From the NCBI GenBank assembly GCA_026120035.1, contig JALRME010000042.1, positions 124,001 through 188,000 of the forward strand: a DNA stretch of 64,000 nt. The letters run 5' to 3'. The position numbers were made by a program, and so were the translations under genes. The notes under the pieces were generated by a model. It made no database searches. It saw nothing but the letters and a program-made list of their open reading frames with translations, and was not told where the DNA came from. Numbering within the stretch: position 1 is the stretch's first letter; each line of letters opens with the position of its first letter. Shown here one piece after another: positions 1 to 12,033 of this stretch. Origin of the DNA: Coleophoma eucalyptorum. Lineage: Eukaryota > Ascomycota > Leotiomycetes > Helotiales > Dermateaceae.

Positions 1-1
1 A

Positions 2-2260
2 TCTACCTCTGTTATAGAGTACCTCCAGCATTACAGGGAGAATCGCAAAGAGTGTGAAGTTGCGTACTTCTTTTTCGACAAGAATAACGAGAGAACCACT
101 ACATCACTATCTTTGATCGTGAGTTTAATAGGGCAGCTTGTCGATAGGTTATCAACAATTCCTTCTAATCTCTTGTCCGCATACCAAGCAGCTACAAAGT
201 TTGGTCGTTCTCAGTGCTCGGACTCAGAAAAGCCTACTGAAATGCTGATTTCTCTCGTTAAAGATATCTCCGTCGTATATGTTGTACTCGATGGTCTGGA
301 TGAATGCAATGATTTAAGTAATACTCTTGATTTCATATCCAGAATCACGCGAGAAGCACCGAACATCCGTCTACTTTGTGTAAGCAGAGAGGCTGAAGTG
401 CTAAAAAAAGCCTTAGAACCTTATCCCACGATAAGATTGAATCCTGGATATATACAGGGCGATATTGACACGTTTCTGTCCGAAGAAATCAGAGCTCTTT
501 CAGAATCCTTAGGGGAAGATCTCAATACTATGCTCTTTAAACGACTGTCACGAGACGCAAATGGGAACTTTCTCTGGGCGTATCTTATGATTCACAATCT
601 CAAGGCAGCTCCAAGTTTATATGAACTCAAAGCAATGATGGAGAAAGTACCCCAGGGATTGGTAGAGATGTATGGTTCGATGCTGTCGGACCTTGAAAAG
701 GAAACGGAGGCAACGCAAAAAATGATGAGAGAAATGTTCATGTGGATATGTTGCAGTGTCCACCCGCTTTCCTGGCCGGAACTTCAAACTGCGCTTGCTA
801 TAGATCCAAAAGATGAAGACTTCGACCCCTCAAAGATACCATTCAAGCCGGTAATTCTGCGCTTGTGTAGCCCACTGATCGAATATAGTGTAGAGGAAGA
901 CGTCTTTCGCCCCATCCATCTGTCTCTTTGCGACTTCTTTCTCGATCCGACCCTATACTCGTCAAATGCTACTCAAATATCAAGCTTCACAAAGACATTT
1001 TGCTCGTCAAAAAAGGAATCTCATTCTACTATCACAAGATCTTGCTTGACGTACCTAAGCTTGCCATCTATTGCTTCTACCGTTACGCACAGCAAAAACG
1101 CCTCGCCTTTCGTTGGATATGTAACAAGCAGCTGGTGTCAGCACCTATTACAGTCTGAGCCAGGCCTTGAACTTCAAGAACAATTGATTAAGTTTCTATC
1201 TTCGACTCATCAGCGCCGTATATGGCAAACAAGATGGCTACTAATTGACATGGCGAGCTATCCTTTGCCACGACTCCTGCACTTCCAAAGGTCTATCCAA
1301 TCGTGGATTAAAGGCTCGAAATTTTCAACAGATTTTACTTTTGATGCCCTTGAGGACATGTTCGGTGTTCTCCTTAGCCTTGATTCCTCGGCTCCTAAGT
1401 ACCTGGAAACACCAACGACCAATTCTCAAATTCACATTGGTCACTTCGAAAAAATGATGGTAGTCCGTGATCTCGCTAGAGGATATACCATCACCGGCCG
1501 GCTTAATGATGCAAGAAAATGGCTCGAAGATACACATGTACAGCAAGAAGAGAATAGAGGTAAGGATAGCTTCGAAAGTGTGTGGATACTAAATTCACTT
1601 GGCATGATCTATGACCAGCTGCAACTATTCTCTCTCTCAGTAGAAACCCAACTCCATGCGTTGAACATCCAAAAAGAGAAATTACCAGCTGGACACCTTG
1701 ATGCCGTCTGGACGAGCAATGAGCTTGGACGCGTATACCGGCATCTTTCAAAACTTGAGGAAGCAGAAACGGCCCATTTACAAGCTCTTGATATATTAGA
1801 AAACACCCTTCCCAAAGATGACCCGCACATAATCTGGACTATCAACTGCTTAGCTCGCACTTACCGACTCATGGGAAAGATCGACGAAGCGCTTTCTCTG
1901 CATCAACGTGCCTGTACTATCCAAATCCAGACCCTCGGACCTAACCACCCACACACCCTCTGGACCATATCTGACATTTCTCGTTGTCTTCGAGATCAGG
2001 GACGTCTAAAGGAAGCGTATGAACAGCAGTTGAAAGTGTTGGAGGGCAGACAGAAAACACTTGGCGCAAAACACGCGGATACATATTGGTCTATGAATGA
2101 TGTAGGCTTGCTTTTAACGCAGTTAAAACAGAATAGAGAGGCTAAGTTGTATCATGAAAAGGCTTGGGTAGGACAGAAGGAGCTATTAGGCGAAGGGGAT
2201 TCAATGACGATATGGACGAGAGAATTGCTTGATTCTTTCGATGTTGGCACGAAATTATGA
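2..2260 (+). CDS. NACHT-TPR NLR protein, 5' end cut by window edge
   Basis: The reading frame is open from base 2, so the gene begins before the window. The first codons read like the stretch after a NACHT P-loop (VAYFFFDK, then a Leu/Ile-rich helix), and a Walker B motif VVYVVLDGLDECND follows at about base 270-310. A helical NACHT-associated region comes next (GNFLWAYLMI; PQGLVEMYGSML). From about base 1450 to the stop there are repeated 42-residue units of the kinesin-light-chain TPR type, with a recurring Trp-Thr in helix A and PxxHPHTLW-like linkers. Proteins of this build are fungal NLRs that act in heterokaryon incompatibility or other immune-like recognition: NACHT is the nucleotide switch and TPR the sensor. 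The P-loop and the effector domain lie outside the window. No intron is needed in the visible part. Confidence 0.88.
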   Translation, partial: STSVIEYLQHYRENRKECEVAYFFFDKNNERTTTSLSLIVSLIGQLVDRLSTIPSNLLSAYQAATKFGRSQCSDSEKPTEMLISLVKDISVVYVVLDGLDECNDLSNTLDFISRITREAPNIRLLCVSREAEVLKKALEPYPTIRLNPGYIQGDIDTFLSEEIRALSESLGEDLNTMLFKRLSRDANGNFLWAYLMIHNLKAAPSLYELKAMMEKVPQGLVEMYGSMLSDLEKETEATQKMMREMFMWICCSVHPLSWPELQTALAIDPKDEDFDPSKIPFKPVILRLCSPLIEYSVEEDVFRPIHLSLCDFFLDPTLYSSNATQISSFTKTFCSSKKESHSTITRSCLTYLSLPSIASTVTHSKNASPFVGYVTSSWCQHLLQSEPGLELQEQLIKFLSSTHQRRIWQTRWLLIDMASYPLPRLLHFQRSIQSWIKGSKFSTDFTFDALEDMFGVLLSLDSSAPKYLETPTTNSQIHIGHFEKMMVVRDLARGYTITGRLNDARKWLEDTHVQQEENRGKDSFESVWILNSLGMIYDQLQLFSLSVETQLHALNIQKEKLPAGHLDAVWTSNELGRVYRHLSKLEEAETAHLQALDILENTLPKDDPHIIWTINCLARTYRLMGKIDEALSLHQRACTIQIQTLGPNHPHTLWTISDISRCLRDQGRLKEAYEQQLKVLEGRQKTLGAKHADTYWSMNDVGLLLTQLKQNREAKLYHEKAWVGQKELLGEGDSMTIWTRELLDSFDVGTKL

Positions 2261-2807
2261 TACCTTGAATTGGTACATGATACCTGCGAAGACGCACCTT
2301 TTAAGTAATCACTTTTTTTAAGATTTTAGGTTCAAACTCTACTGCCTAGAAAGCTGCGACACCGATGTAGGCCGAAGTTTTTTTCTGGCCAATAAATGGA
2401 ACTAACAATAAATTCGAGTTTTTTTCCTGGACAATATGAACCAGCTCAAACATTAAACTTGGAATTTATATAGTATGAGTAAATATTAGAAGAATCTATG
2501 CGCCTTCGACTTTTCTTTCCAATTTGAAACACTTCGACACGTGGTTATACTAGTCAAAGGATTTCTGATAAGGTTTATGAAATGTTCTTGTTCATAAAAG
2601 GCTTTATTAAAAGTAGTGGAGATATAGCTAAGACATTAAAAGTAACAGCAGAGGTCTCTTGGAGGCTAAACTTGCTTTTCGTATCTTGTCCGTTGCAACT
2701 CAACTCATATCACCCAAACAACTTTGCAATCCAAATAAACCCCTATAAGTTCCAGCAAGCAGCAATGCTGTATCAATTGTGTTCCTCTGACTCATAATCT
2801 TCACAGT
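2261..2807. other. Intergenic region, 547 bp
   Basis: The stretch separates two convergent genes and should hold both 3' ends. It is AT-rich with several T runs (for example near 2315 and 2420). I see no coding signal or RNA gene; the short open frame at 2582-2797 has no recognisable product. Confidence 0.6.
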
Positions 2808-5704
2808 CTACCAAGCCTCGGTCCCGTCATCCGAGGGCAAATCCGAGGGCGAGTGTTGTTCAATTGTAATAGTATCTTGCTCCTTTATCTTCTCACCTTG
2901 AAGGCTAACGGGAGACTCGACGGTCTGATCTACCTCAATCTTGGGCTTCTCGAGATTCTTGGGAGAATCACTCTTTACCTCAACAACCTTTGTTTGCGCA
3001 GTGCTAACAGGTTCATGGGAGTGAATGATATTGATCTGCTGCCCTGACTCAGGATTTTTGACAGGGTCAAAGCCGTGGTTAATATGTCGGTGGTGTGTAA
3101 TGATCTCCTGATGAATCGGCGGAGCACGAATAGCAGACGGTGGGAGTGGCGTATATGAGTTACGTCTAGATCCCTGCGCCTTCACCGTGTCCTTTCGTTC
3201 ACCACGATCTCGGATATCAACAACCTCACGCTCACGATCTGGCCAACGCTCCCCTTCTGTCTTGGTTCGGTGATCGCCATTGTAGGTTACATCACGTCCT
3301 ATCACTACTTCATCCAAAGAAGGGGGAGCTGGGTATTCTGAAGTGGGGACTCGATGTTCATCACGCCGAATATCGAACCTTCTTGGTATTTCGTAGGCAG
3401 AAGTTTCGTAAATACTTCTTACGCGATCGTCTGGATTTAGGTCGCTGTTACGTGCAAGAGGAAGATCTCGAGCCATTGACCTCAACATAGTTTTTGTACG
3501 AGCTGTTTCTGCCGAAGAAGCATTTGAAGAGCTTTCCAGTGCCGTTAGTATTACGACTCGGGCATAGTCATGGACAGGATCTGATGCGCCAATTGACCTA
3601 GGTATTGCTTCTATTTCAGCACTCAGGTCTTTTCGAGACGCAGAATCGGTGGCGAGAAGATATTGTGAAAGGCAAGTTTCAAGGTAGCCTATTTGATCGC
3701 CTCGCTTTGTTTGCAGAGCCTTCAGCTGTGAAAAGAGAGTATGTGGTTGGTCAGAACGACATATCAATTCTCGTAAGCAACCTGCCTCAATAGAATAATC
3801 GCCAATAGCGCGCGAGGTTTCCAGTACAGTGTATAACAGCTTGTTTAAAGCAGCAGGCCATTTGGGGACCTTCCAGCCCGGGTTTTCTTGCTTAGCAGGA
3901 ATGTAGATAGGTAAGTAAGATCCGCCTCCCCTCATCCCAGGGTAGTCGTTCAAATACTGGAAATTGGATTTAGCTTTGTCAATTCCTCCTATTGCTTCTG
4001 GCTCGTTGCTTGACGTTCTCAGAAGCCACTCCTCAATCAAAATCCAGTCTAAGTAAGACCTTGACTTGACATTTTGAGGATCATTCTCCTTGATAGATGT
4101 TGCAAAAAGTCTAGAAATCTCCGAAGCTCGTTTTAAAGTCGATGTAACTTCTTTACCCCTATCACAAGCCTTCAATTCCGCTAATGATTTCCGCAGAGTG
4201 TTTAGAACTTCTAGAATTGCGAGGTGAGTTGATTCGTCATATTCCGGAAGGGTCCAATCTTCCAGAAACTCGTCGAAGAAACTATAGTCAAAGAGATCCG
4301 AACCGAAAAACTTTCTCCAAGCAGACTGAGGCCCGAATGCAGAGATTGAAGCTGTGAGAATATCGCAAACATCCCAAATTCGACCATCAGCCAATAGTGA
4401 CTTATATAGACCTTGCCAATTGGACCATATATCCTCAGTTTCTTGGAACCTGACAAACCTTGACTCGGCGTCTGCATATGACATTATACGGAGCCAATGC
4501 TTTAGTATTTGTACCTTCAGTTCTTAGCCACATCAAGATTGGAAAGGGAGTCATTATATCTTACCTCTATAGAATTCAGTTCTACTCTACTTCGAAAATA
4601 CAGATTATCTAACACGTATCTGGCATCTTCAACTGCTTCTCGCACAAAGCCGCGCGAAAGCATTTCTGCTGAAGCATCCATGAGCTGGAAATGGAACCTA
4701 TAAAGCCAATCCGGGTTTTCATAAGTATTGCTCAGCCCTTCCGGCGCCTTAGGGCTTGCGAGAGTTCCACTCCTTAATAGATCTCGAAAGCGACCATAGG
4801 CCTCTTGTTCTAGTAAGAGGTCTCCATATTCAACAGCCACAGCCGGAAGGTCGAGATGATCCGAAAGATGGCTCTGAAGATAACCTTCGGCATCTTTAAA
4901 ATTTCCCAACTTTTTGAACCGGGAAACTTCTTCCAGATGACTCTGAATATCATGCTCTATGCCCAGCTCAAAGTGAATAGTGGTATCGGGCATGGATGGA
5001 TTGAGTATCAACGAAGCTTCTTTTCGCACATCATCTTTCCGTAGTATAGGTGACCGGCTCCTAGATCTTCTCCGTCTAGCATCTACCGTGGCATATGTTT
5101 CATCGCCCGCTTTTTCACGGACTCCACGACCAACGCTGCGACTTCGTTCCAAATTCCTACTATCGTAGTATCCCGGCACTGGCCTCTCACGACTAACCAG
5201 CGGAGCATCTCGATTTGGGTAATCTCGTCGGAGAAAGGCCGGAAGATTTCCTTCCAAAGAATTTCTCCTTGGTCTCCCGTCACGAATACCAGCGCCTGGA
5301 ACTCTTGACCCGTATTCAACACTTCGACGCTGACGATCATCGGTCTCGAACGTACGTGTATTTTGACGTGTTGGATTAGCATACAAATCTTCATCATAGA
5401 AGTACCGATCTCTCTCCCGTTCCTCTCTTATAGCTGAGGGTCTTAGATCTCGTCGAGAGGCGATATCCAGATTATCATAGTACGAGTCACGTGCCGTGTT
5501 GCGGCGAGAAGGAGGCGATAGGCTTCGTGTCCACGGTCTGTCCATAATCCTTTTCCGATCTCTCTCAGCGAAGGGAGGAGAACGTGGTGTAGGCTCATAT
5601 CTCACAGTTCTTCGTGGTATAGAGCTGGGCCGCATGATCTCTACAGTATCTAATCCGTGCGGTTGTTGCCATTCATGCCGAATGCTGCTGTCTCGACGAG
5701 ACAT
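2808..5704 (-). CDS. Conserved fungal protein with Arg/Ser-rich N-terminus, function unknown
   Basis: Two minus-strand frames join through a likely 65-nt intron (4500-4564, GTAAGA donor, CTAAAG acceptor, phase 0), giving exons 5704-4565 and 4499-2808 and about 943 residues. A second acceptor after GCAG at 4472 would shift the frame, so the upstream one is preferred. Residues 1-220 are a low-complexity, Arg/Asp/Ser/Tyr-rich stretch with RSRSRS and many RR pairs, like disordered RNA-associated regions. Residues about 230-600 are helical and TPR-like (HIQ-type phrase DIQSHLEEVSRF, then LLLEQEAYGRF). The C-terminal 200 residues are again disordered and charged. I do not recognise a named family. 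It shares an upstream region of 393 bp with the plus-strand gene at 6098. Confidence 0.75.
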
Positions 5705-6097
5705 GATGACTGGTAAGGTGCATGCACAAACCAGTATTGCGCGTACTGTACGATCTTAGAGAAGTTATCCGCCACGATGCTGTTGACAATGAAAGATGGA
5801 AACCGCTCGAAGTAGGTGGGTAGAAATGCACATCTCACGTGTGGCTTGATGATCCCTCCTGTTGCATATGGCGCAGGCTGATATCAGTAGATTATCCGGG
5901 GGCTGTGCTTACTGATGCTCATCATCTCCCCACGGCCTCAGTCAGCCGCAATATTCATTTGCTTTTTCCACTTCGTCTTACTCGAAAAGGAGACAATACA
6001 GATCTGTGATTTGCAATCAACTTCACATCGTCTGCTCTTGTCGTTATAACACTACGCATTTCAACTCTTCAAGACGCTCATTAACTGCCAATTAGCG
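5705..6097. promoter_or_regulatory. Divergent promoter region, 393 bp
   Basis: The region lies between the start codons of two head-to-head genes (minus gene starting at 5704, plus gene at 6098), so it must hold both promoters and 5' leaders. The plus-side leader is pyrimidine-rich near 5960-6080. I see no convincing TATA box. Confidence 0.55.
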
Positions 6098-7975
6098 ATG
6101 AACTTGGTCGCATCCCAACATCGACCACGTGTTGCCCGAAAGTTCGGCCGCTCCTTCATAGGCCTAGACGATCTTTCAACAGCAAGTCTTAATTGCAGGG
6201 AACTGGGAAAGGTAAAGGTAGACTGTCGATTCCGGCTGTCGAAATCAAAATGGGGTGTCCTGGGTAATGCAGAGAATCAAGCCGGTATCATTTATATGGA
6301 CCTTAGCTTCGTCCAGCCCAAGGATTGCAGACTGTCGAGTGCCACTGTCCTGGTGACGCTAGAAGAATACGACAGCACCGTAGGCACGGGCGAGGTCTTT
6401 GTCGGGAACAGATCTAGTGCCTTGCAAGTCACTGAAAATTACGGTCCAAAACAGCTCAGTGGAGAGCAAAGGGTTATGCCAGTGACCAAATCCTACGACT
6501 TCACACCGAATGTAAATGTTCTCGGTAATGGTTTTGGCGGTTTGGGATTCACATCTAAGAAGGACATGATACACGTGAGCCGATGGACTTTCACTGGCCA
6601 GCTACTGCCAGGCAGCGGATCGCCAGCGTTACGTACCTTGAAATGGGAACTTAGCGAAAACGACCTTGAGATTCGATCAGTTCACAGCAATGTCATCCAT
6701 ACTGGATTTGCCTTCCGACACGAAGGAAAGCCGTTTTACATGCGGGTGGAGATTTATGGGAAGCTACAGCGACGAACAGACCGATTGAAGCAAAGACTCC
6801 GATTCCCTCAGGAAAAAGAGAAGAAGCAAAGCTCTACCTTGACTAGAATCGACCTCAAAGGGTCAGATCAATACAAGAAGAGACTCGACAATTTGGCGTA
6901 CGGATTACCCAAAGCAATGGAGCTGGAGAACCTCATTGCCGTTCCGATGGAAGTGCCTGATGCTCTACCTGCTATGTTTCAGGAAACTGCCATGGATGAC
7001 TCCGAAATGAATAAGCCCAATGGCAGAACAGACTTCCAGGATGTCACCGATGTCCCACGAAGAACTCAGTCAGCGCCAAAAATCAATTTCACACAACCAC
7101 CATTACTTGATCCAAAAATGCCCAGCTTTCTTGATGACGAAGCCTTCCAAAATCTAGCAGGGGCGGTGAACACTTTCGCCCCTCAAAAGCCATTGCAGCG
7201 AGTACAGAGTGCAAATTCTTTAGCTTCTGACGAAATTCGGGTAGTCCTGGAGAATGAGGGAACAGACGACGAGGGAACAGAAGACGAGGGAGTAAAAGTC
7301 GAGAGTATCACAAACAAAGCCGTTACATGCCCGAATCAAATTTATGATGACACTCCAGAGAAGGCGCTGAAAAAACAGGAAGCAGGACAGGAAGCATTAC
7401 TCCGATTAACCCAGATTCCAGCGTTTCTGCTATTCATTCAATTTCTCACAAACCTCATCAATATTTTCAGCAAACAGCAAAAGGAGGACGCAGTTGAGAC
7501 TGCGAAAAGCGGTTATGGCCGACAAATGAATGGGAAGACTTTGAAATCGTCTAGAAACCGACATGGAATACCTAAAGGCCCCTTTGTTGATTCACACAAC
7601 AGCGACGGTGTCGGTGAAGACTCAGAGACGGAAGTGGAGAGAGCTTCAATTAGCTCAAGCAGCAACCAAGAAGAAGTATCAGGCCTCTTGGGAGAGAAAG
7701 CAAATAGTACTGTCGAGCGCAGAAGATATATTGCGAACCAGCATCGAAAGGGAAAGACCGATATACCTCTCAAGTTGGTTCAAATCGCTGTGCTTGCTAA
7801 ATTAGGATATAAATTTGAGATAAACGTTAGTTGCCCCTGTTTTACAGTGCTAGACCTAATCGTTTTGTTTTAGACATCTAAGGTCACTATTAGGCAATCG
7901 CTTAACCAAGACCAAATCAACGAAATTATTGTAAGAAGCGAAAAGTATCTGCGAAAAAACAAGCAGTACCTTTGA
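6098..7975 (+). CDS. Conserved fungal protein of unknown function
   Basis: Exon 1 is 6098-7825 and exon 2 is 7874-7975, joined across a 48-nt intron (GTTAGT donor, GCTAGAC and CCTAATC branch candidates, TTTTAG acceptor, phase 0), giving 609 residues. Without the intron the frame would end in a Cys/Val-rich tail that looks like translated intron. Residues 1-240 form a compact, beta-rich segment (FRLSKSKWGVLGN, TVLVTLEEYD, WELSENDLEIRSVHSN). The middle is disordered and acidic, with a short Gly-Thr-Asp/Glu repeat near residue 385. A hydrophobic helix sits at about 437-457 (IPAFLLFIQFLTNLINIF). The spliced C-terminus is a basic amphipathic tail. I do not recognise a domain. The fold suggests a membrane-attached or scaffold protein, but that is inference. 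Confidence 0.75.
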
Positions 7976-8464
7976 CATCTGGTTGTTTAGTTGAAAAAGT
8001 GTAAGAAAATACCAGCTATTGTTCAGAAACCTTTATATAACTGTTAATACTATTTAATCCTCAATACGCTATCCTAGCTTACTTACCATTGTGCTAAACC
8101 CAATCCGAATGACCAACAAAACAACTCTAGGATCAATATCGTGGTAATACACAGTGTTGTAAGTCAATATATGGAATTGAGAGATTTATCGAGGCTGCAA
8201 ACATGTCGTCCCAGTTGAGGAGTAGCCTAGTGGTAATCGAATTGCATTGTAGCTGATATATAAACTAGCAAGTCGCAGGCCAATTGCTGTAGTAGGCCAT
8301 AGCTGACTGTATAATGTTCATGTGCAATTAAGCTATGGTTTGTTCTTATCACTCGGTTTGTGGTCATATTTTCATCTATAAATAGTCTTTAGAAAGTAAA
8401 CTTCAATTTGTTTTTGTCTTCAGAGTTCACTTCACTATATATAACTATCCTTTTATAGGTCGAC
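7976..8464. other. Intergenic region, 489 bp
   Basis: An AT-rich stretch between two convergent genes; it should hold both 3' ends. A tRNA A-box-like phrase near 8220 has no matching B-box and was rejected. Nothing else is visible. Confidence 0.55.
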
Positions 8465-10621
8465 TCAATAAATTTCAAACGTCCTTTCTCTAGTCTCGCC
8501 CTTTTCATGCATTTTAATTGCCTCGCCATACATTAAACCATAAGCAAAACACTCTCCTACTAAAGCAAACTGCTGCCCAGGTCCAGGTCCCCGTGGCCTA
8601 AGGATAAAAGGGGTATGACCTCCATAGAGCACACACAATACGTCCCACGGTTTCACTATAAATGGTGCAAGGATATAATACCCTTTGTTCGCCGTTGTGG
8701 CAAACCTCTTGTCGAGCGTGGCAATGAACGCGCTCCTTAGGAAGAAAAGCTCATCACCACCGCCATCGGTCTGGGCCAGCTCCTGGATCTTATTGTCCAT
8801 GTTGTGCAGATTCGGGAAGGTCTTTGTTATGAACTTCGCGTGATGGGGAATTCGTGATGCGAGGGGCTGCGATGCAGCCACCAAAGGACGGTGGAATATG
8901 CTTTAACGTTTTGACTTAGCATCCTTTCAAATTAAATGTCTTTGGGCTGTCTCTGGAATTGCAAGTCGAGAAGCCGGCGCATGAATATTAGAGCGGTGAA
9001 GAGGTACTCACGATGCAGACATCACTTCCATATAGGCCCACAATGCACTGACGCTCGGGTCCGCAGGATACTTGTGAGCTGTGTCCAGTCTGGGCCCGAA
9101 GCCGCAACGGTTCTTCCAGACATCCAAGAGTACGCTGTGGTCATTGTCCATGGACTTGAAAATATCGTTACTTAAAATTCTTGACACAGCTTGTACGGTA
9201 TCAATAGCGAAGCCCTTGACGATAAGGATCTTGTGATCAGCAGAGAATGAGATCTCTGAGCGGCGGTCAGCAGAAGCCGAGAACGACTTGAACAGACCAA
9301 TGACGCTCTGTCCGCACTCCTGATCCCATTCTGCTACCCAAGAAGGGACAACTTGCTCAACAGCTACGAGTTCGTCAGCTCCACCCACGGCATGGATAAT
9401 CTCTTATTGTAGTGGTTGGAAACCTGCCTTGCCAATTCAATCTATGCCTCACGCCATTCAACATCATGAGATCCCCGGTAGTCTGCAGAACTCGCACGGC
9501 AAGCTCACAAAATACATCTATCCTGGTCCGAGACTTCTCATAACTCGGCTCAATTATCGTCCTCTCATATCCAGAATCTGTGTTGCCCTCAATTCGGGCA
9601 GAGTAGTGGCCCAGCAGTGCAAATACAAAGTCTCTAGGGTCCGTCGCCTTTAAGTTACGCATCTGAATCAGATTATACACCAAGTTCGCATGCGCTCCGT
9701 TCTGATAAGTGAACCACTTGTAAAGACGGAACACGTTAACGATACCTAAGTTGTATTTCTGGACGATCTGGTAACCATACAGCCGGAGGTTCTCGCAGCA
9801 TCTCTGAAGGAGCTCCCAGTCTATAGGGTTAATATCAAAACCCCAATGCAAAAGCGCGGCGGCATTGGTGCCTATTTCCTGAGGGATCCAGACACGGTGG
9901 AACTAAATGACATTGATCAGCTCGTTCTCAAGGTCGATATTAGGAGGAACTGGGTAAATTTTCGGAGCACAATGCCCAATTCCCATTACCACAGAGGCCA
10001 ACTAACCCAGGGCAGTAATATAAGCTCTTTCATTGTCATCCACCGCTTGTCGGAAATCTCCAGCAACCTTGCATGGTAGGAGTTCGACTGCTTCCCCTGC
10101 CTCTCCCCGACGGATCCCTCAAACACCAGATCCAACTCTCTCAGCAGCTCGACCACTTCTCGCGAGCAGCCTTTATCATCTTCACCGAGCCAGACTAGTA
10201 CCCTCAAAGCATCTCGGTACAGACTTTTCATGAGCTTCACCTGCTGCGACCGCTCATCCAGATCTGACTGGTTAATGCACACTTGATCAACCCATAGAGC
10301 ACGTGGTTTGTCCTTCAGCCTGAAGCGCCGCAGAGCGCAGCTAATACTCCGTGTGATGGGTAGAGCGGCTCCATTGATGATAATTGTGTCTAGGAAGATC
10401 GTGTTGCCCCAGACATAGGATACGGCCTCGTACAGCTGGCGGTCAGGTGTATTGAGTTCTACCTCGGAGAGAGTGCCGGAGAGGATATCGTACTTATTCT
10501 CTGCGGGATAGAGGGTGAGGATGCGGATTGTATGGGACGTAGGGATCGGTGTATAGGTGTGTTTAGAGAGCGGGAAGCTCAACTGCTGAGTACCGTCACC
10601 AGGGCCTTGTTTCTGGTCCAT
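8465..10621 (-). CDS. HET-domain (heterokaryon incompatibility) protein, four exons
   Basis: Exons 10621-10007, 9902-9453, 9400-9012 and 8900-8465 join in phase across introns of 104, 52, 111 nt (GTTAGT..TTTAG, GTGAGG..AGAG, GTGAGT..AAAG) to give 629 residues. The HET domain is residues about 45-230. Its hallmarks are YEAVSYVWGN, then LWVDQVCINQSD, then the PW-F-RVW-PQE block, which is restored only when intron 1 is removed. Later come ATDPRDFVFALLG and VPSWVAEWD, typical of the region after the HET domain. The C-terminal block FALVGECFAYGLMYGEA is the common tail of this family. HET domains are TIR-like and trigger cell death when unlike strains fuse. The gene looks intact, unlike the HET relics further right. 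Confidence 0.9.
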
Positions 10622-10990
10622 TTAAATTGCTAGCAGTAAATAATTTCTTGGTATTATAAAGAACCGCTTTACTCACGGTAGGTATTACGAGATGCTATGC
10701 GAGGGCGCTACAGGATATATGTTGACTTAGGGCACCAGTGTAACCAGTGGATATAACTACTCACGGACCACCTCAATCACACAATACCCATTTTTATTTA
10801 CTCGTCTTACATACATGGAAATCATCCCTGCACCCCTCCTAAAAAGGGAAAGACATAAGCAGATAAACGGTAGAAAGATGATTGGATTTCTTAACATCGA
10901 TGACATGAAACTTAACTATAACTGCTTTTACTACATCACAGTCTTGGCAGTTTTAGCCATTAACTTATATAAAATACACTTATATTAGCT
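10622..10990. other. Intergenic region, about 370 bp
   Basis: This lies upstream of the minus-strand HET gene, so its promoter should be here. It also lies where the missing N-terminal exons of the MFS relic would be expected; I find no trace of them. The last 100 bases are very AT-rich. Confidence 0.5.
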
Positions 10991-12033
10991 AATTGTTTAA
11001 AACGTCTCCACAAGTATCAAAGACACCAGATCCTGCTCGGATGGCCGCTATGTATTCTCGGACTTGTGGCAGCTTCATACACCACAACAATTGATGGACT
11101 TATTGCAACACAAGGAGTTATGTATGGATTAGGTTTTGTGATTCTTACATATCCAATCATTAGTATGATTGATGAGTGGTGGGTTGCAAAGAAGGGAATG
11201 GCGTTTGCGATTCTATCTTGTGCTTCCGGCGTGTCAGGGGCATTCATGCCGTTCATTCTCAGTGCTTTGCTTAACAAGTATGGCCACCAGAAGAATTTAC
11301 GAATCATCGCAGTAGCTATGGCTATTCTCACGGGTCCGTTGATCACGGCTCTCAAAGGGCGTTTACCTCCTTCGGAGCAAAGTATCATGGCCAAGACCAA
11401 TTGGTCTTTCCTTCAAATGCCTCTATTCTACGTTTACGGCATTGCTACCCTGGTCCAAGGACTTGGGTTCTTCTTCCCAGGGGTATACCTACCTTCTTTC
11501 GCGGCAGCTATCGGGCTAAATTCAACTGAAGGAGCACTTGCCCTATCTACTATGTCTATCGCCTCAGTGCTAGGGCAATTCTTGTTCGGTTACATGTCCG
11601 ATAAGAAAGTGTCGGTAAGCGCACTTGCAATTATCAGTAGCATAGTTGGCACTATAGCCGTGGTCTTATTATGGGGAATGGCCAATCCATTGGGCTTTTG
11701 CTCGCGTTCAGTATAGTATATGGACTCTTTGGCTATGGATTTGCAACTATGCGGGTGGCAATGGGAAGAGCGGTCAGCAAGGATCCGTCTGCTGCGGTGG
11801 CTACCTACTCTATTGTTGTTTTCTTGCAAGGAGTGGGAAACATCTTGGTGTGGCCGATTAGTTCGGGTCTATTGACACAGAAGATTGAGGTGGAAAAGTA
11901 TGCTATTATGAGATATGAGAGCCTTGTAATCCTCACGGGGGCTTCCTTGGCTCTTAGCGCCTTCGTAATAGGTGTCTGGCTCGTTCGACTCAAGATCTCG
12001 CAGATGGCAAGCTTATTTGGTACATCATCTTGA
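10991..12033 (+). pseudogene. MFS (monocarboxylate-type) transporter relic
   Basis: The frame from about 11000 to 11690 encodes transmembrane helices of an MFS monocarboxylate-type carrier, from the helix 3 region (LLGWPLCILGLVAASY) through GLIATQGVMYGLG, a WWVAKKGMAF loop and several further helices. Near 11690-11700 the frame breaks: the protein should run from GMAN into LLLAFSIVYGLFGYGF, but that part lies one frame over (11671-12033) and the first frame hits TAG at 11716. No GT-AG intron fits the break. The first two helices and any start codon are also missing; upstream sequence is AT-rich non-coding. The combination of 5' loss and frameshift makes a pseudogene most likely. A sequencing error could explain the frameshift but not the missing start. 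Confidence 0.75.

Noticed and set aside
4472..4564. Alternative 93-nt intron in the 2.8-5.7 kb gene
   Set aside because: The acceptor at GCAG leaves the downstream frame out of phase; the 65-nt intron ending at 4500 keeps it.
8215..8300. Possible tRNA gene (A-box-like TAGCCTAGTGG near 8222)
   Set aside because: No B-box (GGTTCGAnTCC) and no cloverleaf stems follow within the expected distance.
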